This document shows, in pieces, positions 1 to 11,546 of a stretch of 64,000 bases of DNA; the stretch's first letter is position 1, and every line of letters starts with the position of its first letter. The notes under the pieces are model-generated. The model made no database searches. It worked only from the letters and a program-made list of their open reading frames with translations, and was not told the origin of the DNA. The DNA comes from Holothuria scabra (lineage: Eukaryota; Echinodermata; Holothuroidea; Aspidochirotida; Holothuriidae), in NCBI GenBank assembly GCA_037179385.1, contig CM074180.1, positions 28,191,455 to 28,255,454 on the forward strand, written 5' to 3'. The position numbers and the translations under genes are program-made.

Positions 1-597
1 CAAGATGTAGGCTACGTGACAGTGACACTAACGTTGCCACTTACGTTAGCTAAAACTAATAGTTGATCTGAAGACTCTCATTTGGAAACTTTGATCACCT
101 TTTCCATGAATCTTTAGCCTAGGCTAGCCTACTTCTTATTACATTTTGTGATGTCATGTCATTTTGGATTTAGGTAAGTTCAGTTCAGTACAGGCTAAGT
201 GCACTCTTCTTACTTTCTCAGCACTTAGCCTGAACTATCCAGGGCTGTAATTAGACCTAGCTGTATTACTACTTGTAAACAAGTCTTGTATCTTTGGAAC
301 TTACACAAAAGATATTGAACAATTGCAAGGTGCTGTACATCATCTGCCCTTAACCTGATTACATTAAGTACCCATTAGACATTATCTATAACATCATTAT
401 CAAAGTAGCCATCAGTCTCTTGTACTGGTGCCAATCATGATTGTTTCCTTCCTCCATTTCTTCTTGTGCTTGAAATATTTTTGAAGCAACAAACATACTG
501 TAATGAGACACAATTACTGTGGGTCATACAATCACCACTTTAACATCAGCACCTTGTGGGTTTACAGTAGCTCTAGATGAAGTTTAATGGCTAAGTT
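1..597. other. No gene or element recognised
   Basis: AT-rich unique-looking sequence with no long open frame and no repeat that I could match elsewhere in the window. It could be intergenic or intronic. Confidence 0.5.
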
Positions 598-702
598 TCT
601 AACCAAGTGGTTTAAGTTGGGTCTGCATCTGTCTTTGTCTCCGTTGAAGCTCACTGGCTTGTTTCCCCCAAACTTTATTGCTTATGCTGAGCAGTGAGGA
701 CC
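598..702 (-). repeat. SINE-like repeat fragment
   Basis: Resembles the body of a dispersed family also present near 27.8, 30.3, 48.2 and 53.8 kb. Shared phrases are CTCACTGGCTTGTTTCCCCC and TTGCTTATGCTGAGCA. This copy is diverged and lacks the tRNA-like head seen at 27.93-28.0 kb. Orientation is set from that head, which makes the element read on the minus strand. Confidence 0.5.
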
Positions 703-908
703 TAGAGGAACTGGTAACCTATGTACAGAGTATTATTGTCTATTCCAATATAGGACCAAAATTTGCAATAGATTTGTACAGAAAATTTTGCAAAGGCATG
801 ATTAAAAATTACACAAAAAACTGCAACTGTTATCAAGCAGGAAAACTATGGAAAATATCCAGCTACATTAATACACACCAAGTACAGTACTGAATTTCCA
901 AAGTAAAT

Positions 909-1795
909 TGTGGAAATAAGACTACCGTATTTACTCTATTAAACGCCCCGGGGGCGTGAAATTTTCGTTATGGGGGGGCGTTTATTAGAGTCAAATTTAC
1001 GTGACTTTTCTCTAGGCAAGTGCCCCACAACTTGTTTCTTATCTGAGCCCTTCTGAAAAACTGCTATGGCGTATTTGTTCATTTGGTTGTCAGCTTCACA
1101 ATCAGCTGTGAGCTCCTCCCCAATGATCGGTAACCAAACTTGACTATAAATATGGTAGCCACGAACAGGCTTATGATCGAACAGCACTCTGAACTTTGCA
1201 AGTGTTATCAAGTTTCGCCGACATCTTGATATGTAACGTTACACACAGTAGTGACTTTTTAACGTGCCCGCGGCATGCATGCATGCATGCTGTGCACAGT
1301 ATACAGCCAGGCCTCACAGTACTATAGTGACCGGCCGGCTATACGCAGGTAATTGCATAATAGTTACCGTGAGTAGCACCATGCACGTATGTATAAGCAG
1401 TACATACGTGTTCACAGCATTTCACTGTTAAACAGTTTTCCTGTGTTGAATTTGGATTTTCATGTTAGGCTGTTCGGATAGGCTAGCGAATATTTGTATA
1501 CCTACGGTATGTACAATACCACTTTCGAACCGCAAACGAAGCAGTACAGGTTCGCGGTATGTGATAGTGTGATTGATATCAACAGGAATTAGTTGCAGAA
1601 ACATGCCTTTTACTTCAGGATATGGGACTTTATAAGAGATTTCGTGGCTTCAAGGTAGGACTATTTCATTTTCCTTTTACCATATTGTCTTTGGAATTAA
1701 CAATTTAACTTTATGCAATGTGACGAAAAAGTTGGGGGCGTTTATTAGAGAGGGGGCGTTAAATAGAGTAAATGCGGTATGTGGAAATAAGACTA
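909..1795. mobile_element. TIR element with long target duplication
   Basis: The left end reads TACCGTATTTACTCTATTAA and the right end is its inverted, slightly diverged copy (TACCGCATTTACTCTATTTA). Both ends continue into GGGGGCG-rich sequence. The element (about 925-1779) is flanked by an exact repeat, TGTGGAAATAAGACTA, at 909-924 and 1780-1795. A 14-16 bp duplication is much longer than usual for cut-and-paste TIR transposons. A HIRAN-like open frame lies inside, reading on the minus strand toward the left end. The superfamily is not assigned. Confidence 0.8.
939..1211 (-). pseudogene. HIRAN-like domain ORF inside TIR element
   Basis: The open frame of about 90 codons contains the run VRGYHIYSQVW, then IGEEL, N-MNKYAIAV and VVGHLPREKSR. 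This matches the HIRAN-type pattern: G-x-E-L, then N..YAIAV, then VGHLPR. Such domains occur in DNA-repair helicases such as HLTF, and also in many anonymous repeat-associated ORFs of marine invertebrates (family knowledge). The frame opens about nine codons upstream of a TTG at 1211 with no in-frame ATG. A nearby ATG lies in another frame. After the PREKSR block the frame runs into the element's terminal repeat and stops. GTAAAT just after this block could be a splice donor, so this may be one exon or a decayed fragment. A DNA-binding role is inference. Confidence 0.55.
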
Positions 1796-1979
1796 ATGTG
1801 TTTATTGTGAACCTCCAAAAATACCAAGTTACCACTATTTGGCAACAAACCAGAAAGCCAAAAGGCCTAGTGATTCTTTGCAGTTGATATTGTGAGTCCA
1901 TTTTTTTTTTCTTAAATAGACCATTTCATAAAGCATTCACATACTATGTATAAATAACGAATTGCATCCAAGCTCCCAA

Positions 1980-2490
1980 TATTGAGATCCTGAAAATCAG
2001 GTTAAGAGATGTGGACCCCAGATGACCTCTGACCACCAAAAGCTAGGGTTCTGCTCACTATATCACATCTGCATTATATGTGTGAGACTACACTACTCAA
2101 GACTTAAAGGGACAACTTTAAATATTGTGTAAACATAAACCATGGCACTGAGACTTTGACACCTAGTGACCTCATATGACCTTTGACCTAGGCCAAAAAC
2201 AATAGGAATCACCCACTCAATATGGGCCATCTGCATGCCAAGTATAAGGATCCTACAAGTTACACTTCTTGAGATTGTGTAAACAGTTTTCAGTCTTTAA
2301 TAACCGGTGACCCCAGATGACCTTTGACCTCCACCAAAAACGATAGATATTATCTGTTCAACATTGGTATGAGTATGACAAGTGCTCCAAGTTATCCTTC
2401 TGGAGATATGTTTTGGTTTTAACACTTTGATCTCTGTTGATCCCATGTATGACCTCTGACCTCCACCAAAAATGATAGGTTTTTTTCGTG
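1980..2490 (+). repeat. Degenerate DR1-containing ~140-bp repeat units
   Basis: At least four diverged units carry the phrase GACC(C)..ATGACCTYTGACC followed by CACCAAAA. They belong to the family forming the tandem array at 18.4-20.2 kb. Two units contain the exact 13-mer TGACCTTTGACCT (2177-2189 and 2318-2330). It is the reverse complement of a consensus nuclear-receptor DR1 site. Confidence 0.75.
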
Positions 2491-3274
2491 TCACTTATCA
2501 CATTTTATAAACAAGAAAAGGTAATCATGGTGCTTATGAAAGTACTGGTTTTTCCACTCAGTATATCAACTATAATGCAGAACAGTTACCTAATACACCA
2601 AACCAGTATTTATGATCATATTAACATCCTTGTAACATGCATAAAAAATATTTGGGCTTTAAATCACACCTTTTTGGAAAAAGTTTGATGTTAACAACAA
2701 AGTTTCATATAAAATGTGTGTTAGGGAGTGACTGCCATCATACAGGCCTTATAAGACAGTAATATTAGGAACTATATAGAGCAGAATCTGTCAAAACATC
2801 AGGGAAATATTTTTCTCCAGAAGTCAGAATTTTGGACACATACTAACCCGAGATCTACCAAAGAAACATTCATTTCATTTATTGCTAGCCACATACGGTA
2901 ATTAAGGTAAGATCACTGTGCATACCCTAGCTACAGTGCTGTATTAAACTCTCAGAAAATTATTTAGTGTACATACAACTCGCATTATGCAACAGACAAC
3001 CACATGCATGAAACAGTAAGTACTGTACACAAGTACCATGCACATGACTGGTACGAAGGCGAAAGTATGTTGCTGAATGTAATGAGCATTCCAGATGTAG
3101 TTTGCAAGCACCTAAATTGTAATTCAGATGACAAGTACACTGTTCTAAGTTGTTAATACAAATGCACGAAATCAAGCAGTATATACAGGATGGAAAATTG
3201 CAATATTTGTTTGTAACCCTGGCCTGCATTCTCACAAAAAAGTCTAGATTCTAAGTTCTGCATACTTTACATAC
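2491..3274. other. No gene recognised
   Basis: AT-rich sequence. Short open frames on both strands have no domain signal. On the minus strand this is the region immediately downstream of the Sushi-like exon, so it may be intron of that gene. Confidence 0.4.
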
Positions 3275-3646
3275 TAGACCAAATTTGTGAACATGGATTG
3301 CTGCATTTAACTGTGCTGCTGCCAACAAACACCCGTCCTTCCTTACAGTAAATTTTACAGAGTACTGTCTGTTGCTTTTCATTTTCCCTGCTTGCTGCAA
3401 GTCCATTACTGAACCAAGCTGAACTTTTGAGCACAAATTCATCATAAGACTGGTATACAGAGACAAGGAGGGAAATTTTGCATTTCTGGCTAGGTCGCAC
3501 ACAGTCAGATGTACCTGTACACTTTTTATGCTTGGGCATATATTCCGTTCCATCTGCATTCAGTGCACTACAAAGATCTTCAGAGCAGCAGGATGGAGAG
3601 TGGAAACAGTACTCTCCACTTACCGACTGGCTAAATTGGTCACACT
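3275..3646 (-). CDS. Cysteine-rich, Sushi-like exon of secreted or membrane protein (partial)
   Basis: The open frame sits between a good acceptor (TTCTCATTTTAG, ending at 3647) and a strong donor (GTATGTAAAG, starting at 3274). The exon is 372 bases, a multiple of three, and both introns fall in phase 1. Symmetric 1-1 exons are typical of shuffled extracellular modules. The translation has 12 cysteines in 124 residues. The last 30 residues (YCKEGRVFVGSS, then VKCS and IWSS) look like the second half of a Sushi/CCP domain: Y-C-x-E-G, V-G-S-S-x-x-x-C, then W. The first half (CCSEDLC, KKCTGTSDC) is unassigned. It also has a weaker resemblance to cysteine-rich regions of ADAM-type proteases. No other exon of the gene was found. 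The reading is an inference from splice signals and composition. Confidence 0.5.
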
Positions 3647-3726
3647 CTAAAATGAGAATTACCATTCAGGTATCTGGTTCTCTCATTGCACAGTTTCAAC
3701 AGAATCATCTGAGACTGTCAAGCTGA

Positions 3727-4320
3727 GATTAGTTAACACAACTGATTTATACCCTGGATATCAATGAGTAGATTTTCTTTTTCAAAGGTCAGTTTTTGGT
3801 TTAAAAGAGTCAATGAACTCTATTCTAAACCCAATCTACAATTTTTGTAGTACTAGTCTACAGAAATTCCTTATTGGTACTTGTAACACTTTCACAGAAA
3901 GCAAATAAAAAAAAATGCAGGGTACTGTACCTCATATTACTTAGTGCTAACTAAGACTATTCTGATGACAAATTGGGTCTTTTATACACAGCCTGAGTAT
4001 TATGTACTGAGATTGTGCCTGAATGTGGACAAGTTTTGCTCAGTTGTGAGAGTATGGTAGTTTAAGTAAGTATGTGGGGTTAGGAGAACTGAAATTATCT
4101 GTATTGAGAAGCATATCTCCATTTAGAATGGAATATATTATGACAACCATCTCAAGACATAGAGATACAACTGAAGAATGCCATGGTCCATTCCCAAAAA
4201 AATCACCTTTAGAAAATTGGAAAGTCACAGTTGAACATCCTGTTCTGCTGGTGCTGTAGTGTCAGTAATTTATTCTTAGATGAAGTTTTTTTTTTGTGTT
4301 TTTTTAATTGATTGGGTTGA
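3727..4320. other. No gene recognised
   Basis: AT-rich, with no domain-bearing frame. It lies upstream of the Sushi-like exon on the minus strand and could be its intron. Confidence 0.35.
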
Positions 4321-4327
4321 ACAAGCA

Positions 4328-4535
4328 TGCTTGAAGGGGAAGACATCAGGGGAAGGAATTAGAACTTTGATCAATTTGGTTTGAGAGGAAGGATGGTGTC
4401 TCAGGCAGAGGCAGAGTTCCGGCCACTGTGAGAAGAGACATCTGACTATGGCACCATGGACAGGAATCAGAAATTTGATCAATTTGGCTTGAAGGGGGAA
4501 GACTGTGTCCAGGACGAAGGCAGGGTAATGGTGGC
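4328..4535 (+). repeat. Short imperfect direct repeat (~105-bp spacing)
   Basis: The block GGAATTAGAACTTTGATCAA near 4355 recurs as GGAATCAGAAATTTGATCAA near 4462. Each copy is followed by a GAAGG-rich tract, and a partial third block (GCTTGAAGGGGAAGAC) starts near 4328. No function is suggested. Confidence 0.55.
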
Positions 4536-4759
4536 ATGGTTAATAGAGGACTACTGATATATGGATGGTCACATACTTGCTCCCCATACATAGTCCTTAC
4601 TACTGTGATTTCACTGTTGTTGGTCTTCCACCATCATAATGCCAGACAAAATGGATTCTTTTTCCTTATAGCAAAGGCAGGACCTAAAATGTTAGTTTGC
4701 TTTCATAAATTACCTTTTCTAAGTCCTGTTCAACAATTGCAAGTATTTTTGATGACTTG

Positions 4760-5850
4760 AAACCTCTAAAAGGGTGCAAAAATTTGGAATAAAATCATCA
4801 ACTTTGCAACTTCCAAAAACTTTCTGCAGCCTTCAAAATATTTGCATTAGAACACTCATATTATTGTGACGTCACTAAGAACTTTAGATGTTTGCAATTA
4901 GCTTTAAGTCCATATGGTAAGTTTCCTGTGCGAGTTGTACATACTGATGCAACAGTGTACACTCATTTAAGCATACTGTTGCAAACAAAGTTCCATAGTC
5001 ATATAGTAAAATAAGTAAATTCTACCACAAAAGTAGTTGATTTAATTCCAAAGATTTGAGACTTCCCAGAAGATTTCAATGATCAAAAAGTGTTGGGTTG
5101 CTCTTGTAAGACTTGTAGAAGAATGGCTTGTAAACTTGTAGAAGAATAGTTACAGCATTAAATGAACATTTTAGGTCCAAAATTTGCTTTCAGAAGGAAG
5201 TTAATTTTGATGGTTAAAATGACCACCGATCATCCCACTGATTTGAAGTCAGTTGAATTAAGGACTGTAATAGTGAGTATAAGGAACCACCATAGTACTT
5301 TACTGAGGACTCATCCCATGCCCATTTGCATTAAAAATATATCAGGGCTCGATTTTCCTGGTTGTCTGATTGTCGGGGACAACTAAAATTTCAAATGGGC
5401 AACCAAAAGTTAAAGGTTGGTTGTCTGATGGACAACCATTTTTTAGTGTTTGACCGATTATGCTATAATGGGTAATACCCGATTACTGATTATTTAATTT
5501 AACAATCAGAGTGATGCCGATTACAGAGTACCGATTACTAGAAAGAGGGAACTTGAAGTCACATGTTTGTCTCTATAGTATGTGCCCTTTGCTTCCTGCA
5601 TATCAAACATACCGTATTACCATAACAAGTTCAGGATGGAAAATATTGGGAAAAGTTCTGTTTCTTTCACGAACAAGATATCATTTTTGCAGGCGTAATA
5701 TTTTCAATTCAAAAGTGAAGATACAAATCAACCTTCAATACAGCAGAATTGTTTGCAGTCGACGTCACATGCACTTTGATAATTTAGTTCTTAGGCCAAC
5801 ATCATGTCCATCTAGTTTTCATCACCCAACCATGTCTGAACATTTGCATT
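4760..5850. other. No gene recognised
   Basis: AT-rich sequence with several unconvincing open frames. A local cluster of GGTTGTC/GACAACC words lies at 5355-5445. Nothing else stands out. Confidence 0.35.
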
Positions 5851-5859
5851 CTTCTACTG

Positions 5860-6513
5860 TACTGGGTTGTAGTTGCATTAATGTACTGTAGCTAGTCTCC
5901 TGATTTAAAGAACTCCATGTAGAGCAATCAAGATAATCTTACCAGCTCTGGGCAGCAAAACAATTGCACCCAATAAATGTACTGTATCTTATGGTTCCTT
6001 TCGGAATTAAATATCCCCATATATTTTAAGCAGCTCTGGTCCAAAACCTACCTCTTGTTAAAAAAGAATCTGCAACTGAAATGCATGTTAGTCAGATCCC
6101 TGGAAAATCTGCTCACGCAAAGATTTGTGATGCCATTTCTTGGTGAATTTAGCACACGACTTGCCCGGCTTCACTAGCCAGCTCTATAAGCATGTGAAGT
6201 GCAATCGTCCTGACGCAAACTCAACAGGAAAACTTGTCTCAAGACGGAGTATTTTCACCCACTAAATTACATAGGCGAAGTTGTGAGTTGTGATTGGCTT
6301 GCTAGAATCAACGCAATTAAACCAATCACAATGCAGGGGCCAATTTAAATTTTGAAATGCATTTTGTATGCATATGATGTCACCAAGCAAAACATGATGC
6401 CTTATTTGGCAGTAAAAATGGACACGCATGTAAGCCTAATGCATATGTGGGCCAAGAAGTTTGCTGCAATGGTGTCTCATGACATCATTGCATACGTCCT
6501 ACTGTAAATAACA
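5860..6513 (+). repeat. Dispersed repeat copy A, left part
   Basis: Matches copy B (about 7345-8045) over roughly 650 bases. Shared phrases include GGTTGTAGTTGC, GAGTTGTGATTGGCT, AACCAATCACAATGCAG and CCTACTGTAAATAAC. The copy breaks off at 6513, where a MITE begins, and resumes at about 8684 (ATTACGGAGGGAATGCTGG). The MITE therefore inserted into this repeat. Confidence 0.75.
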
Positions 6514-6609
6514 GGTGCACTCAATTTAGCCGCTCGAACGGGGTCAACTGGCTCAGTCAACCTTCAATCTTTCGTAAAAGAGATCTTAACGTCACCAAAA
6601 CGTCACAAC
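6514..6609 (+). mobile_element. MITE with ~40-bp TIRs, left part (interrupted)
   Basis: Related to the intact 230-bp copy at 39350-39579. The left TIR reads GGTGCACTCAATTTAGCCGC and continues to GTCAACTGGCTCA. The copy is split by the hAT element at 6610-8545 and resumes at 8554-8683. Flanks TAACA (6509-6513) and AAACA (8684-8688) fit a 5-bp target duplication with one change. Confidence 0.8.
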
Positions 6610-8545
6610 TAGGGCTGTGACGGTTAATCGGTTAACCGACCGACTCGTCGGTTACTCGTGCGTGATTCCTCTTCATAGATTAACCGTTTTTGTATTGCCA
6701 ATAACTCAGTCGCCACGGCGTGGCTTTTGTTAGTAAACTGTTACACAAACATCGCGCAACAAACAGTGTCAGTTTCTCACAAATTATTACACAAACAATA
6801 ACTGTAAAAAGAGTTTAAAATCGGCCGTTCCATTGAACGGATTAATTCCGCGGCAGCTTAACGAATTAAGTACATTATGATGAGTGACAAGTGGCCCACC
6901 CATTGTTACTTTCGTTGGCAGAACTTCATTTGCTCGTCTCCTAATCCCTTCAATAGCAATACCCAAGCACAACTTTAGAAATTAGCGGCATGTTTGAGAG
7001 ATTACCAAGCGAAAAGAAAGCCATAAGACAAGCAGGGAGCTGTAACAAAAGTGACCAAGCCCTGTCTATGGCAATAAAACTTCCACGAGACCATGATTAG
7101 GGCACAAAAGTATATTTGGATAAGTCTTCCCACTGGAGCTATTCTAAATATTTTATCATGCTTTACCTCCTTAAATTTCATAATTTTTCATTGTTAGTAG
7201 CAGTATTTGGAAAAAATTTAACCAGTAAAAATACGATCGTAAGCACCAGATAATTCCCGCCATTTAGTTGTTTGCCCAATATCATATAAAATGGAACATT
7301 CCTTGTTGACTTTTATGAATAAGCATGAGCAGTTCGTTGAACCAACTGGGTTGTAGTTGCGATTATGTACTGTACTGTAGAAGTCAACCCTACGATGCAC
7401 GTAAAAATAACGACCTCATTTTTAGCGGTCTTGGACAGCAAAAAATGGACTTGATTAACGTTATCCTATGGTTCCTTCTTGATATTAATATCCCCGTATT
7501 TTTGCCACTTCTTGTCCAGACCTTACCGGTTTGTTTCAAAATAATGAGCAAATGAAATACACTTAAGTCGGACCCCCGAAAAATCAAGTACGCAGAGATT
7601 TGTACTGCCGTTTCTTAGTGAATTTAGCATGGGGCTTGGCCGGCTGCACATGCCAGCTATGTAAGCCTCCGAAGTGCGATCGTCATAACGCAAACTCAAT
7701 GGGGAAATTCGTTCGGATGTCTGGTATTTTCACACACTAAATCACATAGGTGATGGCACGAGTTGTGATTGGCTGGCTCAGAATCAACGTATTTAAACCA
7801 ATCACAATGCAGAGGCAATTCAAATTTTGCAATAGATCGTGTGCATATGATGTCATCGAGCAAAACATGGTCCCTTGTTTAGTGGTAAAAATGGATATGC
7901 CCGCAAGTCTACTGCATGCAAGGGACCATGTGCGTAATTGTCTTTGTTCTTAACAACATCATACGATAACATTCCATAAGTCCTACTGTAAATAACTTTA
8001 CGGTAGGAATGCTGGAAGTTCCTTAATTTATGCAGGATAAAAGGGCTTGGTTGTGCTGTTTGCGGCTGGTGGGCCGTTTACAGTGCAATTGTACAGATCG
8101 CTACTATGACAAACACGTGAGCGCTGTACATGTATTAAACACTGCATAGCTAGCAAGCTGCATCAAAACAGCAGCGTGGGAGTGTTTCATGAAATAAATA
8201 ACAATATAACATAGGGTTATCCGGGAATACAACTGTTGGTGGAATTTTAAAAAGTGCACATGGTCTGAGGAAAGTTTCAGTAAATGCGGGATGGGTTTTT
8301 ACTGTGACAAGATGATATAAACTCAGCGCAAAATACCAACATTTTTGCCACATACTTACATGGGCGAACATGATACGGCACCATTTTTAGACTAGTACTT
8401 TCCTGTTCAAAAGTGATGGCGCTCTTTGGAAATGTTGACTTTCTGTTGTTGTGTGAACATTATGTTATTTTCAGTTAAACGGTTAACGGCCGGTTAATAA
8501 AATCGGTTAAACGGATAGTGAATTAACCAAAAATGCACAGCCCTA
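6610..8545. mobile_element. hAT-type non-autonomous transposon
   Basis: The ends are TAGGGCTGTG and its exact inverted copy CACAGCCCTA. Subterminal GGTTAA-rich sequence follows on both sides. The element is flanked by a perfect 8-bp duplication, GTCACAAC (6602-6609 and 8546-8553), the hallmark of the hAT superfamily. The uninterrupted MITE at 39.35 kb serves as an approximate empty site for the insertion. No transposase frame is visible. The interior holds copy B of the dispersed repeat at 7345-8045. Confidence 0.9.
7345..8045 (+). repeat. Dispersed repeat copy B, inside hAT
   Basis: A second copy of the repeat at 5860-6513 plus 8684-8740. It is uninterrupted where copy A has the MITE (CCTACTGTAAATAACTTTAC). 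It contains the inverted CCAAT words ATTGG and CCAAT about 30 bases apart. Confidence 0.75.
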
Positions 8546-8553
8546 GTCACAAC

Positions 8554-8683
8554 CCGCCAAAATGACCAGCCCTCAGAGATGATCTAGTTAAAATATGACT
8601 TTTTTTTTCTATTTAAGATATTGTCCGGTCAAGATACTTGTTGAGCCAGTTGAGCCGGCTTGAGTGTCTAAGACAAACGAACC
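8554..8683 (+). mobile_element. MITE, right part
   Basis: This is the remainder of the MITE begun at 6514. It ends with TGAGCCAGTTGAGCCGGCTT and a diverged terminus ACGAACC. See the intact copy at 39350-39579. Confidence 0.8.
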
Positions 8684-8749
8684 AAACATTACGGAGGGAA
8701 TGCTGGGAATGACTTAATTTATGCAAGATAATAACCACCCAACTTCACA

Positions 8750-9930
8750 AGATGCTAGGTGCTTCGTGTACAGTTCTAAATCTAGGTAATACTACAGGGT
8801 TATAGCCAAAAATATCAAACGATCACTTCCATGGCAGGGGTAAAATTTATACGTTTGTGATTATTATCATTGATGCATCCCGTTTTGGCAGGAAGTTATT
8901 TAGGATTGAGTTAACAGGGATTTTAACAGGAAACTAAGAGCAAGTTGCAAGTATATTTTAGCCCCTCTTTCCAGTTTGCAAATAATCAGTGGTAATGATG
9001 GGTTGAATGGCAGAATTTTGATGATGCTGATTAATTACTTAACAGATGATCGGTCGAACACTACCATTTTCCTCAAGGACTGAAAACAAATACTGCTGAC
9101 TGGCCAACTCTTTTGACTGTTTGCATTGTAGCATATTTCAGACTTCAAGTGTTTCTGCCTCTAAAACATAACATATTTTTACTCTTCAAGACTATAAGTA
9201 TGTTTGAAGTTATGAACACAATTAGTGTATTGTTTTGGACAACCAAATTTTACTTGTGGAGAGCTGAAATTAGTGGGATGCTGCCCAAGGGACAAACAAA
9301 TTTTTCTGAAAACTGAGGCCTGTATATACAGTACAAAACACTTGGAATAATATACAGCTCTCAGGTGTGCACTGGGTAGAGGCCTGGAACCTACCTTGCA
9401 ACAATAACAACACCACACTGAACATGTGGGTTCCATAAAACCAATTTGCCTACGACCTATGCCTAACACAGTGAAAGTTAGGCTTTGTAGTTTGTATTGG
9501 TTAACACAAATTGACCTAATACAAGGCTACCATCCTCCATTTTGCATAGTGTGTGCAGATGATGAATTGCTAAGTTAAAAGTATTGAAGCCTACCAAAAT
9601 GAGAAAGATAATGCGCACCCAAAACTCAAAACTAGGTAGGCCTATTACATTAAACTGTGCACCTCTAGGCTATTGGGTGTTGCCTAAAAGGCCACGTTTG
9701 CATGCTGGGGCTACCATTCAGAAGTTGTGTGGTAGCCCTTCTGTGCATCTTGCAAGATATGCAGTCTTGCCATTAGCCTAGACAGGAGTAAAAATATCCC
9801 ATTTGGAGTTTTCCACTTGAAAAACAGGCCTTCTGGAAGGCTGGGTATTAATTGCACTGCCTAGATATGCTGTACCTAGGCTAGGCCTAGCCTACCTCCC
9901 AATCCCCAACCAGGCCAACTCCAAAGTAAC
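8750..9930. other. No gene recognised
   Basis: Unique-looking AT-rich sequence, becoming rich in TAGGCCTA-type words near 9630-9900. No coding signal was accepted. Confidence 0.4.
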
Positions 9931-10057
9931 TTGCTGAGTAAGGTTGCACGGTATACCGGTACTTCCGTAAGTACCGGTACGTACCAGTACTGGTACGGTA
10001 CCACCAACCTAAAGGTACCGAAGTATCGTGGAGACTGGTACTCAACTGTAAGGTACA

Positions 10058-10690
10058 AATCTTTTCTCAAAATTATAGCATTTAAATTAGAATGATACTA
10101 AAATGTAACAAAAATCTATAATTTGATAAATGCCCCATGTCTCTAAACATTACAATATAAACAGGGAATAGCCATTTGATAATCATTTTGCACCATTTCA
10201 GTCACAAATCCCCCCTAAGAATTTCGAAAATTGCCGTTTAACGTTACTTTCGCAGAACTAATACCCTCCACACTAGAAGAGATTTGCTTTCTTTCGACAT
10301 TCTGCGCAATCTCAGAACGATCCCTGCCAGCGCTAGCCTCGCCTTCACATTGTGTATTTAGACAGGAACAATTAGTCAACTTTGATGTGAAAATCTTTTC
10401 TCAAAAGTAAAGCATATGAATCAGAATAATACTTGAATGAAACAAAAACCCATTTGATAAATGTGCCGTGTCTCTAGAGTCTAAGCATTGCAATACAAAC
10501 AGGGAACATTCACTTGTAATCATTTTGCACTATTTCAGTCACAAATCCCCTCAAGAATTTCGGAAAGTGCCGTTTAACGTTACTTTCGCAGAACTAGTAC
10601 CTTCCACACTAACAGGGCCCTTGCTTTCTTTCAACATTCTGCGCAACCCCCAAACGATTGCTGCTCATCAGCAAATGCCTATACATTGTG
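10058..10690 (+). repeat. Two-copy tandem repeat, 334-bp period
   Basis: AATCTTTTCTCAAAA at 10058 recurs at 10392. The units share AAACAGGGAA, CATTTTGCAC, GTTTAACGTTACTTTCGCAG and CATTCTGCGCAA. This looks like an internal duplication within the hAT element. Confidence 0.8.
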
Positions 10691-11406
10691 TGTTAAGAAT
10701 AGATACTATGCGTTGATTGATAGAATTCACTTTGATTACGATAGCACACAACATTATACAAGTGAGAAATTCGTTGTAAGCAGACAAAGAATCATAGCAA
10801 TGCGAGCTCTGACATGAACGTTGCATCAACGATTTCTGATTCTAACACAGTGATGTAACATTTGGGATTGCTCCGTAACACTCACTGTCTATGTCTGTGG
10901 AAAAAACTTTCGTACAAATGCAACGATCGTTCTTTTAAAAATTTACACAGTGAAGCAATGGGACTGAACACACAGTAAATCCCACTTAAAACGTTGGCTC
11001 GCATGTTCAGTTCACCTGATCAACTCACATGCTTTGTTGTATATTGATAGCTACGTGCTGAAGAACAGTACAGTGTTATTGTGCAACGGATTGCTGTGCG
11101 GTGCATTCGTAAATTCAATCATGAAGCACTTTGATTTAGTTTTGATAGTGATAATTAGGCGGGAAGAAAGCTTGATGAATTAGTCTTTTATGGAAATATT
11201 TGTGTAAGGTTCTACTTAATATCTTTTGGTGTTATACTTAAGGAAGGAGACTGTCATTATTTGCAGAAATTATTTTTGCAATCTTCATTACAATTCTGAG
11301 TGCTCTTTTCATCTTGTGGGGTCTAGCGCTGCTCCAGTGCGGACATGCGGCGCTGATTTATTGACTGTCCCGTATTTATCGGACACTAACTTTGCAGAGA
11401 GGTTAT

Positions 11407-11441
11407 TTAACATAACATAACATAACATAACATAACATAAC
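11407..11441 (-). repeat. (ATAAC)n LINE 3' tail
   Basis: About seven ATAAC units form the 3' end of the LINE. In the copy at 45 kb the same tail has expanded to about 80 units. Confidence 0.9.
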
Positions 11442-11546
11442 AGGTTCAAGGGCAAAGGAGGGCTGTAAAGGCCCCATAAGATGCCCTGTAATCCAAAAAC
11501 CCCCCAAAACAAAGCAAACCACCAACACCTAAAGAGCCCAGAAAGA

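Noticed and set aside
2960..3235. 91-codon Cys/His-rich minus-strand frame next to the Sushi-like exon
   Set aside because: No flanking splice signals in phase and no domain pattern. It lies beyond the donor, so is probably intron.
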